64,000 nt of DNA from UBA961 sp049317525 (GTDB taxonomy: Bacteria > Bacteroidota > Ignavibacteria > Kapaibacteriales > UBA961), in assembly GCA_049317525.1 (NCBI GenBank), contig JBMOIC010000009.1:22966-86965 (forward strand). The letters are read 5' to 3'. This document shows, one piece after another, positions 46,530-55,612 of the stretch. A model generated the notes under the pieces. It did not search any database and had not been told where the DNA came from. It saw only the letters and a program-made list of their open reading frames with translations. Positions within the stretch are counted from its first letter, which is position 1. Each line of letters begins with the position of its first letter. The position numbers and the translations under genes are program-made.

Positions 46530-49500
46530 CTATCGAATAAATCCAAATGGTAATATTTTAGAGAATCTACCGCTACGTAAATAGGCATAGTATAGTCCAG
46601 AAGGTAATTCTGCAGGTAAAGAAGCAGTATACATTCCTGCTGGAAGATGCCCTTGATGCAGTGTATACAAACATGCTCCGCCTGTAGAATAAATTTCTAA
46701 TGTCGATTTATCTTGGCTTACTATTTCATATGCTAATCCATGCGAAACTAATTGTAATGATAAATTACCTTGAATTCTCATAAGACGTCCAGGTAAATCA
46801 CAAATATCAATTAATGTAAACACAGGTGTATTCATTGTAAGTGAAAATGTGCCTAATGTCCCTTTTTCTACTGATAATTCGGCAATTCTTAATCGAGTTT
46901 GCATGGAATCGCCCAATAATGCAGTGCATTCTAATTCACATAATTCTCCGCTTTGAATATCGATTGTTGTGTCAATACCCTTTGCATTAATAGTAATAAA
47001 ACCTGGCACCATTTCTTTCCAATCAATCGTGACAGAGTTCTGTTTTGACACAATGGATTTGGGCAATAATAATGTTGGATTATATGAGATAGTAAACGAT
47101 AATTGCTTCACTTTGATATTTTTTATATCATCTGATTGTATTCTAAATGGAAATATCACTTGATTGCCGGGTGCTGCCGATTTATCGTCTCCAATTAATT
47201 GCGCTGTTCCATTTATTAAGTTCGGTTTTACTTGATTTCCTGTCCCTTTTAATACGATTGGTATTGTTTTTGGGCAAGGACCTCCAAGAGTTAATATTGC
47301 AATTGTAGAGTCTACCTGTTTTCCTAAGGGTGAATAAGAAAATTCAATATTGACGCTAGAATCTTTTGGAATTACTTGATTAAATAATGTTGTTGAATAA
47401 AATGTAAATGGATTTTGAACATTTTGTAAAGAAGCAATTGTAATAGGTAGTGAGCTTTTATTTGTAAAGGTGAAGGTTTTAATTTCAACCATTCCACTAT
47501 CTGTTAATGGAAATTCTAATGTATCTGTATTGATACTATAATCTATTGTAGATAATGAGCCAGATACTGCAAATTCTTGGGTGATAGAACAGGGCTGAAA
47601 TGTAATGGAAAATGTTGATGCAAATGTTCCATCATTTCCTGGTGTAAAATATACCTTGAAGGTTTTTGTTCCATTTGTTAATGTATCATCTTTATTTAAT
47701 GAGATGCTATAGATAGTATTTGGTGCTCCAATTCTAGATATCGATCCAATGATTGCATCGCCTTTGATACCTAATGCAGATGCTGTGATTTCTATACTAT
47801 CTAATATTGGATCAGTTTTAGAACATCTTATCAAATCTTTAAAGACAATCTTATTTGTTGATAAAGTATAAGCAGCTGATTTTTTAATCACATTGATGAT
47901 AATTGATTTATCAATTTGACATTCTACAGATCTGAATTGTATTGTACCATAATAGGCTCCATCTGCACCAGGGCTTACTCTAATATTAATATCCGCGCTT
48001 TGACCAATTGGTATTGTTAAGGGCAATGGATTGAGAATTGAAATTCCAGAAGCAATACTTAGTGAATTAATAGTGATTGGGCTTTTGCCTGTATTCTTTA
48101 GGGTTATCATTGTATCTGCAGATGCTGTGCAACCTAATAAATCAGGTAGTATAATTGTATTTGTATCTAGGGCATATGCTGGGACAATAACTTCGCCATT
48201 AAAACCAATTTTTAATGTGTCTTTACAAGAACCTGCTGTATAAGGTATAGATAATAATCCAGAGAAAATACCTTCAGCAGAAGCAGCATATCGTACTGTA
48301 ATAGATGCTGTTTTACCTGCATCAATTATTAAAGGAAATACTGTCGGATTAATAATAGAAAAAGGTGCATTAACATTGCAACTTGTTATAGATACAGAAC
48401 TTGTTCCTTTATTCGTAATGGTAATAATTGTGTCTTGAGGCTTAGTTTCACATAAAAAACTTTTGCCAAAATCTGCATTATTATAACTTAGATTAACACT
48501 AGATTGTTGCTTAAATCCTTTCACATCTATTGTTGTTGAATATAAACAAGGCGATGAATTAATGATCACTTTTCCAGCCGCCGCGCCAGGTTGTATTGGG
48601 GCAAAACCGAAAGTTAAAGTGACAGATTTTCCTGGTATTAATATTATTGGCAATGCAGGGCTTAGATATTGAAATCCAGGTGGGACAATTACTTTATCAA
48701 TTATCGAGGTATCCAAACCTGTATTTCTTAATAAGGTAGTTTTTGTCTCTGAAGATTTACATCCATCTAAACTTCCAAAGTCTATTAAAGGATCTGGAAA
48801 TTGCAAAGCGACATTTCTAAACTTCACGGTCGTAATTACCGACGTATCTTTACATCCTTTGTCATCGGTAACAATAACCCTGTAATTTCCTGCAATCTTT
48901 ACAAGAGTAGAATTTGTATTACCAGCAATTGGATTTCCCTCTAAAAGCCATGTAAAACTACTGCCTGCTGTGTTGCATTTTAACTGTACAGAATCACCAT
49001 TACAGATTTTAGCTTCATTTTGAGGAGAAATCAATGCAATTGGCTTTGGAAGTACAGTAACTGTAATAGGATCTGATTCGGAAGTACAGCCATTAGAAGA
49101 TGTAATAATCAACCTAAAAACACCACCTTCTGTTGCTGTATATTGTTGAGCACGAGCATTTGGAATAGGGAAGCCATCTTTTGTCCATTCAAAACCAAAA
49201 CCCGATAAAGTAGGACCTCTTAATATTACCGATGTCCCTTGACAAATTGCTGTTGAATTTAGAGCAGTGATAAATGGTTTAGTTGGTACTTCTCTGATTG
49301 CTCTATATCTTCCAAAAGAAGTTTCATTATATGATCTTCCTTTTGCAAACCAAGAATTTGTTGAGGTAGCGGCACTGTCTATATCATCGGCTTTATAGCG
49401 AAAAGCATAAATGCGATATTTAACAGGTTCACCACAATTTAAAGGGGAATTGTCTGTAAGAGTAAGATTTTGGGAACCAATAATATTATCGACAACTTTC

Positions 49501-50441
49501 CACCCACCTATCATGTCGCCTTTTGCATATGTAACACCATCCTTTGGCAAAGGCAATGTATCTGCAACTGTTTCGGGGGCTCTTACAATCAGATATCCTT
49601 GATAATTATCAGCAGGATTTGGGTCTGTGGCGGCATTCCAATTTAATGTTGTGGCCCCAATATTAACATTACCGGTAACAGTTGGTGTATTCCATATAGG
49701 TTGTCTTAATAATCTCCAAAAATTACTATTAGCAATATCACCAAAAGGAATAACATTATTATAATTTGGATATCCAGGACTTTCAAATAACGTTATAATT
49801 GCCTTATTAGCAGCTCCAGATGCATTATAATCTGCTAAACTAGCACCAGGAAATACGGAATTGCTTATTCCCATAGATCCATAAACAAATACTTTAGGAC
49901 CACTTATCAAATTAAATACAGTAGTTTCATATGTAGGTGTGCCATGCCCCAAAGCATGATGATTATTCCCAGCGGCATCTAATAATTGGATAATATCACT
50001 TGTCTGAGCAATACTTAAAGCATCTTGAGCCCAATTACTGCTTGTAAATAGTACTTTGTCAAAATAACCCGCTGATTCAGATCCAATTCTAATTGATCCA
50101 TCTGCTGCTGAAACATCAAGTGTGGCAGCAGTTCCACGATGAGCTATCCAAATAACAGTACCAGCCCTTAAATTTTTCCAAAGGGGTACATCCTTAAATT
50201 TTATTCCAGCTTGCCATCCACCAGCAGCACTATTATCACGCAAAGTAAACCCAACTAAACTTACATTATCAGTAACAACTAATAATTCGGTTGTTTCGCC
50301 TTCTGGAACCAAAGTAATATTCTTATATTCATTAACTACGATATCTTGAGCATTACAAAAAGACACCATACTAAGCAGTAGAAATAGGAATAACTTATAA
50401 GATCTAGTGCACAATGATATAAGGAGTTTGGAATAATTCAT
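46530..50441 (-). CDS. Large secreted choice-of-anchor D (HYDIN-like) repeat protein
   Basis: 1303 aa with a signal peptide (ends SFCNA before QDIVV). The first 200 residues resemble a lamin-tail (LTD) domain: VVNEYKN, TLRDNSAAGGWQAG, GTVIWIAHRG. A fibronectin-like stretch and two Ig/PKD-type units follow (CQGTSVILRG, CNGDSVQLKC). About five choice-of-anchor D repeats come next (IDFGSLDGCKSSET, ADFGKSFLCE, IILPDLLGCTASADT and similar), each with a conserved Cys. A cohesin-like domain follows (PFRIQSDDIKNIKVKQLSFTISYNP). The final part (LEIYSTGGACLYTLHQGHLPAGMYTASLP...) resembles a T9SS sorting tail. It is probably a large surface structural or adhesive protein. It is the first gene of the 14-gene minus-strand run. 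Confidence 0.83.
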   Translation of the reverse strand: MNYSKLLISLCTRSYKLFLFLLLSMVSFCNAQDIVVNEYKNITLVPEGETTELLVVTDNVSLVGFTLRDNSAAGGWQAGIKFKDVPLWKNLRAGTVIWIAHRGTAATLDVSAADGSIRIGSESAGYFDKVLFTSSNWAQDALSIAQTSDIIQLLDAAGNNHHALGHGTPTYETTVFNLISGPKVFVYGSMGISNSVFPGASLADYNASGAANKAIITLFESPGYPNYNNVIPFGDIANSNFWRLLRQPIWNTPTVTGNVNIGATTLNWNAATDPNPADNYQGYLIVRAPETVADTLPLPKDGVTYAKGDMIGGWKVVDNIIGSQNLTLTDNSPLNCGEPVKYRIYAFRYKADDIDSAATSTNSWFAKGRSYNETSFGRYRAIREVPTKPFITALNSTAICQGTSVILRGPTLSGFGFEWTKDGFPIPNARAQQYTATEGGVFRLIITSSNGCTSESDPITVTVLPKPIALISPQNEAKICNGDSVQLKCNTAGSSFTWLLEGNPIAGNTNSTLVKIAGNYRVIVTDDKGCKDTSVITTVKFRNVALQFPDPLIDFGSLDGCKSSETKTTLLRNTGLDTSIIDKVIVPPGFQYLSPALPIILIPGKSVTLTFGFAPIQPGAAAGKVIINSSPCLYSTTIDVKGFKQQSSVNLSYNNADFGKSFLCETKPQDTIITITNKGTSSVSITSCNVNAPFSIINPTVFPLIIDAGKTASITVRYAASAEGIFSGLLSIPYTAGSCKDTLKIGFNGEVIVPAYALDTNTIILPDLLGCTASADTMITLKNTGKSPITINSLSIASGISILNPLPLTIPIGQSADINIRVSPGADGAYYGTIQFRSVECQIDKSIIINVIKKSAAYTLSTNKIVFKDLIRCSKTDPILDSIEITASALGIKGDAIIGSISRIGAPNTIYSISLNKDDTLTNGTKTFKVYFTPGNDGTFASTFSITFQPCSITQEFAVSGSLSTIDYSINTDTLEFPLTDSGMVEIKTFTFTNKSSLPITIASLQNVQNPFTFYSTTLFNQVIPKDSSVNIEFSYSPLGKQVDSTIAILTLGGPCPKTIPIVLKGTGNQVKPNLINGTAQLIGDDKSAAPGNQVIFPFRIQSDDIKNIKVKQLSFTISYNPTLLLPKSIVSKQNSVTIDWKEMVPGFITINAKGIDTTIDIQSGELCELECTALLGDSMQTRLRIAELSVEKGTLGTFSLTMNTPVFTLIDICDLPGRLMRIQGNLSLQLVSHGLAYEIVSQDKSTLEIYSTGGACLYTLHQGHLPAGMYTASLPAELPSGLYYAYLRSGRFSKILPFGFIR

Positions 50442-50566
50442 AATGTATTAAGATTGCAATGATTTTGGTTGGATTAAGTGGCTGCAATTTAGTCTATTAC
50501 AGTGGATTCACCAATAAGAAATAGGTTCATTATATATGAAGTTTTCAACATATAATTCGGATATAA

Positions 50567-50602
50567 AAAAAGCGGATATATCTTTGGGATAATCCGCTTT
50601 TT
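50567..50602 (-). terminator. Intrinsic terminator after the DUF4412 gene
   Basis: AAAAAGCGGAT (50567-50577) and ATCCGCTTTTT (50592-50602) form an 11-bp perfect stem with a 14-nt loop. On the minus strand a run of T follows the GC part, 16 nt past the DUF4412 gene stop. It separates that gene from the next minus-strand gene. Confidence 0.88.
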
Positions 50603-50617
50603 CATAATCATTAACCT

Positions 50618-51295
50618 TTATTTAGCATTTGGCTGAGTTGGTATTTCTGCTAATTCATATCCTACTGGAATTGCAAAAACAGATTCATCAATAGCACCAG
50701 GCTTAATATCATTAGTTTTCATAATAAAAACTTCACTTCCATCGGTATTCTTGGCCGTAATTTCTAGAGGAAAATAAGCAGCAGCATCCGAATTCATCAA
50801 AGTAGGTAAAGGAATCAATGGTACTCCACTAAATGCTAAAGATCCTAAAGTATTTGTGGCCCAAATTTCTATTGTTCCGTATCCATCTTCTTGAATTAAT
50901 TTTTCGCAGATATAACCATTGATTTTTTTTGATTCACCGGTTTTTCTGGTTTCACTGATAATCGGTGCTGCAACAACTTTACCAACTTTTTTCATTAAAC
51001 CAGTTAATTTTTCTACCGTAGAAACTGTAAGATTTACAAATGTTTTTTGAGTATGCATTATCATTACTTGCTTCTTTCCATATCGATCACTTTTAATATC
51101 AACTTCTTTACCATTTGCCAATTTCATATGTAATAATATCTCAGATCCATTTGTAGTAACTTCAACATTATTTGCTACATCATTGATAGTAATATTATAA
51201 CTAACCCTGCCTGAATAGATAGTCTGAGCATTGATATGTGAACAGAACAACAGAGTGAATAATGTAAGTAGTAAAGCTTTACCTGCGTATTTCAT
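50618..51295 (-). CDS. DUF4412 secreted protein
   Basis: 225 aa with a signal peptide (ends SHINA before QTIYSG). The pattern GRVSYNITIND, a Met-rich strand (LLHMKLANGK, KKQVMIMHTQKTFVNL), then GESKKINGYICEKLIQEDGYGTIEIWAT fits DUF4412, a LolA/LppX-like half-barrel family of exported proteins found in Bacteroidota. The fold suggests lipid binding, which is an inference. It is monocistronic: an intrinsic terminator follows, and the divergent scpA gene lies 128 nt upstream. Function is unknown. Confidence 0.78.
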   Translation of the reverse strand: MKYAGKALLLTLFTLLFCSHINAQTIYSGRVSYNITINDVANNVEVTTNGSEILLHMKLANGKEVDIKSDRYGKKQVMIMHTQKTFVNLTVSTVEKLTGLMKKVGKVVAAPIISETRKTGESKKINGYICEKLIQEDGYGTIEIWATNTLGSLAFSGVPLIPLPTLMNSDAAAYFPLEITAKNTDGSEVFIMKTNDIKPGAIDESVFAIPVGYELAEIPTQPNAK

Positions 51296-51423
51296 TTATT
51301 TGCCTTTATAGTAAATCTGATAATATGTAAAAATAACTATTACATTATGCTTGACCAAAGACTCAGCAAATATTCAAAGAAAACTATATAGTTTTGTTAT
51401 AATGAATTCACCTTTCTCTTTTA

Positions 51424-52209
51424 ATGGTAGATAAGATGTCCACGTATACGATACAACTTCCCAATTTTGAGGGCCCATTAGATTTATTACTCTTTTTTAT
51501 AAAGCGTGATGAGTTAAATATCTATGATATTCCAATTGCCAAAATAACTAGAGATTTTTTAGAATATATTCGCTTAATGGAATTATTTGATCTTGAATTA
51601 GCTGGTGAATTTATGGTAATGGCTGCTTCTTTGATGCAGATTAAAGCATTAATGCTACTACCAAGAGAAACTGTGATAAAAGATGGAGAAATAGAAGAAA
51701 TTGATCCCAGAGCTGAATTATTAGAGCGATTACTTATCTATAAACAATTTAAAGAATCTGCATCTGTATTATATGAACAGGCCGAGGCAGAAAAGTATCA
51801 TTATTATAGAAACTTTTTTGAAACCGAACAAAGACATTTAGGAAGTAATGATGCCCTTGTTAATGCTTCTTTATTTGATTTAATGCGTGCTTTAAAAAAA
51901 GCTCTTCATAGGAATGCCGAACAAGAAAAACATTATGCTATAGAAGCCAGATTAATGACTGTTGAAGATAGAATTACAGAGATTACTCTTTTGATTTCTA
52001 AAGAGAAAAAAACTACTTTCTACACTCTCATTAATAATCAGTCTAGGATGTCTATAGTTGTTACTTTCCTTGCTTTATTGGATTTAGTGAAGCAACAAAT
52101 AATTCGTATTCATCAACAGAGTATCGGGGATAATGAAGATATAGTATTAGAAGAATATTATCCAATAGAGCAAGAGCCTGAACACACTATCTTTGAATCA
52201 TTGCCATGA
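51424..52209 (+). CDS. scpA: Segregation and condensation protein A (kleisin)
   Basis: 261 aa. The N-terminus YTIQLPNFEGPLDLLLFFI and the helix MVMAASLMQIKALMLLP are diagnostic of ScpA, the kleisin that with ScpB bridges the SMC ATPase heads in chromosome condensation. The C-terminal winged helix is ITEITLLISKEKKTTFYTLI, then VVTFLALLDLVKQQIIRIHQ. scpB is not in this window. Two ATGs (51424 and 51436) could start translation; family alignment allows either. A 14-bp palindrome AAACTATATAGTTT at 51381-51394 overlaps a TAGTTTTG -7-like box (51389-51396) and could be the promoter or an operator. The gene overlaps the AlkD-like gene by 4 nt. Confidence 0.95.
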   Translation: MVDKMSTYTIQLPNFEGPLDLLLFFIKRDELNIYDIPIAKITRDFLEYIRLMELFDLELAGEFMVMAASLMQIKALMLLPRETVIKDGEIEEIDPRAELLERLLIYKQFKESASVLYEQAEAEKYHYYRNFFETEQRHLGSNDALVNASLFDLMRALKKALHRNAEQEKHYAIEARLMTVEDRITEITLLISKEKKTTFYTLINNQSRMSIVVTFLALLDLVKQQIIRIHQQSIGDNEDIVLEEYYPIEQEPEHTIFESLP

Positions 52210-52883
52210 TTTCTTTTCCACAAAAAATTCAACAAGTTTTTCAGATTCATGCTGATCCAGAATTGGCTAAGCCAATGCAAGCATATATGAAAAACCTCTT
52301 CTCTTTTTATGGCTTGCAAAGCCCTTTAAGAAGAAGTTTAATGAAACAGACAATGAGTCTGTATCCAAAAGATATATTGTTACATATTAATGATATAGCC
52401 AGGGATTTGTACAATCATGAACAGAGGGAATTACATTATGTGGCAATTGAATGCGTAGATAAAGCTCAGAAATATTGGAAGATAGAAACCATTGAACTTC
52501 TTGAATATATGATTACAACTCATTCATGGTGGGATTCTGTAGACTGCATTGCTCCATTAATAGGCATATATTTTCAGAAATTTCCCGAACAAAGAATAAC
52601 ATGTATAACTAAATGGATGGCATCAAAAAATATATGGCTTCAAAGGATTTGTATCCTTCATCAAAAAAGGTATAAAGCCCAAACCGATGAACAATTACTG
52701 TTTTCTTTATGTATACAGTTAAAAGAATCGAATGAATTCTTTATTAGAAAAGCTATGGGCTGGGCTTTAAGAGAATATAGTTATGTACATCCTCATGCAG
52801 TTATTTCATTTGTTCATTCACATGAGTTTAGTGGTTTAACTAAAAGAGAAGCATTAAAACATCTGAAATCAGACATTATCTAA
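52206..52883 (+). CDS. AlkD-like DNA alkylation repair protein (HEAT-like)
   Basis: 225 aa, the family length. It has the typical start of AlkD/DNA_alkylation proteins (MQAYMKNLFSFYGLQSPLRR), then HYVAIECVDK, and THSWWDSVDCIAP, where the two Trp and the Asp form the DNA-binding cleft of this DNA glycosylase fold. It ends with FFIRKAMGWALREYS, a conserved family segment. The protein should excise positively charged alkylated bases such as 3- or 7-methylpurines. Its ATG overlaps the scpA stop (ATGA), so it is translationally coupled to chromosome segregation. Its last 8 nt overlap the convergent membrane-protein gene. Confidence 0.92.
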   Translation: MISFPQKIQQVFQIHADPELAKPMQAYMKNLFSFYGLQSPLRRSLMKQTMSLYPKDILLHINDIARDLYNHEQRELHYVAIECVDKAQKYWKIETIELLEYMITTHSWWDSVDCIAPLIGIYFQKFPEQRITCITKWMASKNIWLQRICILHQKRYKAQTDEQLLFSLCIQLKESNEFFIRKAMGWALREYSYVHPHAVISFVHSHEFSGLTKREALKHLKSDII

Positions 52884-53313
52884 TTTCTTCATGCCTAATT
52901 TCACCGCCAGAAGTCCCTGTCTTCTGTGCATAGAATAAAGAAACGACACTTAACACAATCGCAATTTCGATAATTACTTGTGCATAAGACTTCCTTTTGA
53001 TATCTGCCCATAATGCAATACAAGCAATTCCACCAGCTATGTACGTTATAACTGAGAATATTTCAGCAGATTCTTCATGATTATGAATATATGTTTCTGA
53101 AATTCCAGGTAAGTCTTCTACGATTTCTTCGGCCCTTTCGCCGCTTTGCATTGCAATAAATGAAGTAATAGCTCCAACAATTAAGATACCAAGCGCATAT
53201 CTACGCATAGAATCAGATTTGATCACATGTGCTATAATTCTTGTGATAATTGCAATAAATGGTAAAATGATAGGGAAATGATTAATCATTAAATGAATAT
53301 GAGCTGCATTCAT
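52876..53313 (-). CDS. Small four-helix membrane protein, DUF2231-like
   Basis: 145 aa with four hydrophobic segments. The start MNAAHIHLMINHFPIILPF has the H.HL..NH.P pattern near the first helix, as in DUF2231-type membrane proteins that may bind heme or metal through His. Further His residues occur in the periplasmic loop (YIHNHEESAE). Function is unknown. A GGAG sequence about 8 nt before the ATG acts as ribosome binding site. The coding end overlaps the convergent AlkD-like gene by 8 nt, so there is no intergenic terminator here. Confidence 0.65.
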   Translation of the reverse strand: MNAAHIHLMINHFPIILPFIAIITRIIAHVIKSDSMRRYALGILIVGAITSFIAMQSGERAEEIVEDLPGISETYIHNHEESAEIFSVITYIAGGIACIALWADIKRKSYAQVIIEIAIVLSVVSLFYAQKTGTSGGEIRHEEIR

Positions 53314-53438
53314 TAAAGAACTCCAAAAATTTAAAAATAACGAATAAAAACGTTTGGAATCTACTCAATAAACTTCTTCATTACAATTATAATTATCACT
53401 TTCTATCATTGATTGAAATGCTACGGTAGATTAGTATT

Positions 53439-54122
53439 TTATTCTAATTCTTCTAACAATGATTCTAATTGCTTTATATACCTTCCATAGAAAAAATGAA
53501 GATACACTCTTGTAAATATATAGTTTAGCACACTCAGTATGATAATGATGAGCAAAAGAATACCAATAACCACCAATACATTATTCTGTATTGCACCTGT
53601 TATGGTTTGTCCACTATCTGCTATATATGTAACATTTAAAAAAACACTATACCAAGAAATATAAGGAGTAAATGATGATTCTGGCGATGCATAGATGATA
53701 CTAAGAACTAAGGAATATATAAAGCAAATTGGTAAAAGCACCATTGTAAAAATAATGTACTTTCTGATATACATTTTGGTAAGTGTTATTAATTCAATCA
53801 GATTATCTTTTATTTCAAAGCTTTGTACAATATAAGAGCCAATCTTTTTATGCAATGAATAGAGAATTGGAAATACTAATAATACCAAGAAACTTACTGT
53901 TCCACAATATATTCTTATAGCTGGACTTAAAGCATATATTGATTCATATACCAACCAAATCAAAGTAAGAAAGTAGAGAAGAATTTCAATAATGATATTT
54001 CTCTTCATTTTATAAATCAATAAATGAGACTTTTGAGTTGGAATTTTATCTAAGATAACTTCTATCTCTATGGGCTGTTCTAGCGATTGATTTAGCTCTT
54101 TTTTTAGGTCGTCTAAATCCAT
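53439..54122 (-). CDS. Membrane protein paired with ECF sigma factor, candidate anti-sigma factor
   Basis: 227 aa from the ATG at 54122, which starts one nucleotide after the TAA of the sigma gene; the frame is open to 54152 but that would overlap the sigma gene by 29 nt. An acidic N-terminal segment of about 50 residues (MDLDDLKKELNQSL) is followed by four hydrophobic helices. The cytoplasmic-looking N-terminus plus membrane anchor, directly downstream of an ECF sigma gene, is the usual arrangement for an anti-sigma factor. No zinc-binding HxxxCxxC motif is seen, so it would be an atypical one. The role is inferred from position only. Confidence 0.6.
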   Translation of the reverse strand: MDLDDLKKELNQSLEQPIEIEVILDKIPTQKSHLLIYKMKRNIIIEILLYFLTLIWLVYESIYALSPAIRIYCGTVSFLVLLVFPILYSLHKKIGSYIVQSFEIKDNLIELITLTKMYIRKYIIFTMVLLPICFIYSLVLSIIYASPESSFTPYISWYSVFLNVTYIADSGQTITGAIQNNVLVVIGILLLIIIILSVLNYIFTRVYLHFFYGRYIKQLESLLEELE

Positions 54123-54123
54123 A

Positions 54124-54615
54124 TTATTCACTTTGTAATTCATTGCAATCATCTTTTAATCTTTTTTTGATACGATTTATTCTTACACCAACATTGCTAA
54201 TATTCATTCCCATCATTTCTGATATTTGTTGATATGAATAATCGTCTAAATATAGCATTACTATAGCTTTATCAATCTTTGGCAATCTACTTATTGCCGT
54301 ATACATCAAGTCTATTTGTTCTTGTCTGTCTTCCTCTTCAATGACATCTTTTATAGCTTTATAGGATTCAATCGTATTTTTTGATCGTTTATTCTTTTTA
54401 AAATACGTTAAAGCAGTATTTAAGGCAATGCGATATAACCAAGAAGAGAATTTAGATAACCCTTTGAATGATTCATATGAACGCCAAGCTTGGCCTACTA
54501 TTTCTTGAAATAAATCTTGACGGTCTACTACAGTATCCATATACATGCGACAAACCTTGAAAATGATTCGCTCATTTTCTTTGATTAATTTCAAAAATTC
54601 TGCCTGATGATTCAT
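54124..54615 (-). CDS. ECF-type RNA polymerase sigma-70 factor
   Basis: 163 aa, the usual ECF length. Region 2 includes DLFQEIVGQAWRSYESFKGLSKFSSWLYRIALNTAL, with the promoter-melting and -10 binding segment. Region 4 is AISRLPKIDKAIVMLYLDDYSYQQISEMMGMNISNVGVRINRIKKRL, a helix-turn-helix for the -35 element. The gene is probably co-transcribed with the membrane protein that follows (1 nt gap). Upstream, the 247-nt gap to the divergent LolA-like gene holds two dyads (54689-54716 and 54781-54804) that could be control sites. The regulon cannot be predicted. Confidence 0.92.
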   Translation of the reverse strand: MNHQAEFLKLIKENERIIFKVCRMYMDTVVDRQDLFQEIVGQAWRSYESFKGLSKFSSWLYRIALNTALTYFKKNKRSKNTIESYKAIKDVIEEEDRQEQIDLMYTAISRLPKIDKAIVMLYLDDYSYQQISEMMGMNISNVGVRINRIKKRLKDDCNELQSE

Positions 54616-54688
54616 GTTCTAAAGAAGGTATCATGATAATAAATCATGAACATAAGTAAGTATCAATTATTAATTATTACACATTCAT

Positions 54689-54716
54689 TTATTATTACTA
54701 AAGTTTGTAATAATAA
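54689..54716. repeat. 10-bp inverted repeat in sigma/LolA-like intergenic region
   Basis: TTATTATTAC (54689-54698), 8-nt spacer, GTAATAATAA (54707-54716): a perfect dyad. It lies between the divergent sigma factor gene (54615) and the LolA-like gene (54863). It might be an operator or a weak hairpin; AT-rich dyads can arise by chance. Confidence 0.5.
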
Positions 54717-54780
54717 CAGATACATATATACTAATTTCAAACTTTTATATGAATACATGTCTAAATAGGCTTATGTTTAT

Positions 54781-54804
54781 TAGATATTTATCCATGAATA
54801 TCTA
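54781..54804. repeat. 8-bp inverted repeat upstream of the LolA-like gene
   Basis: TAGATATT (54781-54788), 8-nt spacer, AATATCTA (54797-54804): a perfect dyad with the same 8-nt spacing as the neighbouring one, 58 nt before the LolA-like gene. It could be a regulator binding site; this is not tested. Confidence 0.45.
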
Positions 54805-54862
54805 GTATATAAGATTGATATTAAACACATAGAACTTTATTTTTTTTGAATATAGGAAGTAT

Positions 54863-55597
54863 ATGAAAATTTGCATCATATTGTTATTTGCATGTATGTT
54901 AAGTAATACAGCACAATCTCAATCTTTACAGAGCATTATAGATGGTTATCAAAAAGCTGTTGGTGGTAAAGAAAAATATCCTGAATCTGCCTCTGTAATT
55001 ATTAAATCTAAAACTCAGGGTGGGGGTGGAGGAGAAAAAAGACCTATGGTTTTTACTCTGAAAAGTCCGGATAAAGCTCGTATGGATTTTATATTTCAAC
55101 CAGGCTTAACTTATGTTCAAGCATTTGATGGTACTAATGGTTGGACTATTCAACCTTGGACAGGTTCCAATGATCCCCAGCCCTTAAATGAAGATGATTC
55201 TAAAGATGCAAAAAGAATGGTAAAAATGGTATGGAATGATTTATTATTAAATGGAAGTGATGGTTCTACTATTGAATATAGTGGTAAAGATGAAATTGAA
55301 GGTTCTGAAGTATATAAAATCACCGCAAAGTCTCCTGATGGGGCATCTAGAATGTACTATTTAGACATTGATTCATACCTAATTATTAAAACTACAGTAA
55401 AGTATAATGAGTCTGGTGTTGCAAGAGAAAGTGATTCATTCTATAGCGAATATAAAGTTATAGATGGAAGAACTTTACCTTATAATATCGAATCTAAAGC
55501 AAATGGAGAAACCGTTGGTGTGTCTTATATAGAAGCATATCAATTTGATAAACAAGTAGATGATTCTTTTTTCTTAATGCCTTCAAAATCTAAATAA
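54863..55597 (+). CDS. LolA-like outer-membrane lipoprotein-sorting family protein
   Basis: 244 aa with a signal peptide (ends NTAQS before QSLQS). The layout fits the LolA/LolB-like half-barrel family common in Bacteroidota: IIDGYQKAVGGKEKYPESASVIIKSK, then PDKARMDFIFQPGLTYVQAFDGTNGW, EGSEVYKITAKS and YYLDIDSYLIIKTTVKYNESG. A Gly-rich loop (GGGGG) is inserted after the first strands. It is likely periplasmic and lipid-binding, though not the housekeeping LolA. An AGGAAG ribosome binding site lies about 5 nt before the ATG. The propeller gene follows 15 nt after its stop, so the two are probably co-transcribed. Confidence 0.82.
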   Translation: MKICIILLFACMLSNTAQSQSLQSIIDGYQKAVGGKEKYPESASVIIKSKTQGGGGGEKRPMVFTLKSPDKARMDFIFQPGLTYVQAFDGTNGWTIQPWTGSNDPQPLNEDDSKDAKRMVKMVWNDLLLNGSDGSTIEYSGKDEIEGSEVYKITAKSPDGASRMYYLDIDSYLIIKTTVKYNESGVARESDSFYSEYKVIDGRTLPYNIESKANGETVGVSYIEAYQFDKQVDDSFFLMPSKSK

Positions 55598-55612
55598 TAA
55601 GTGTACACATCT

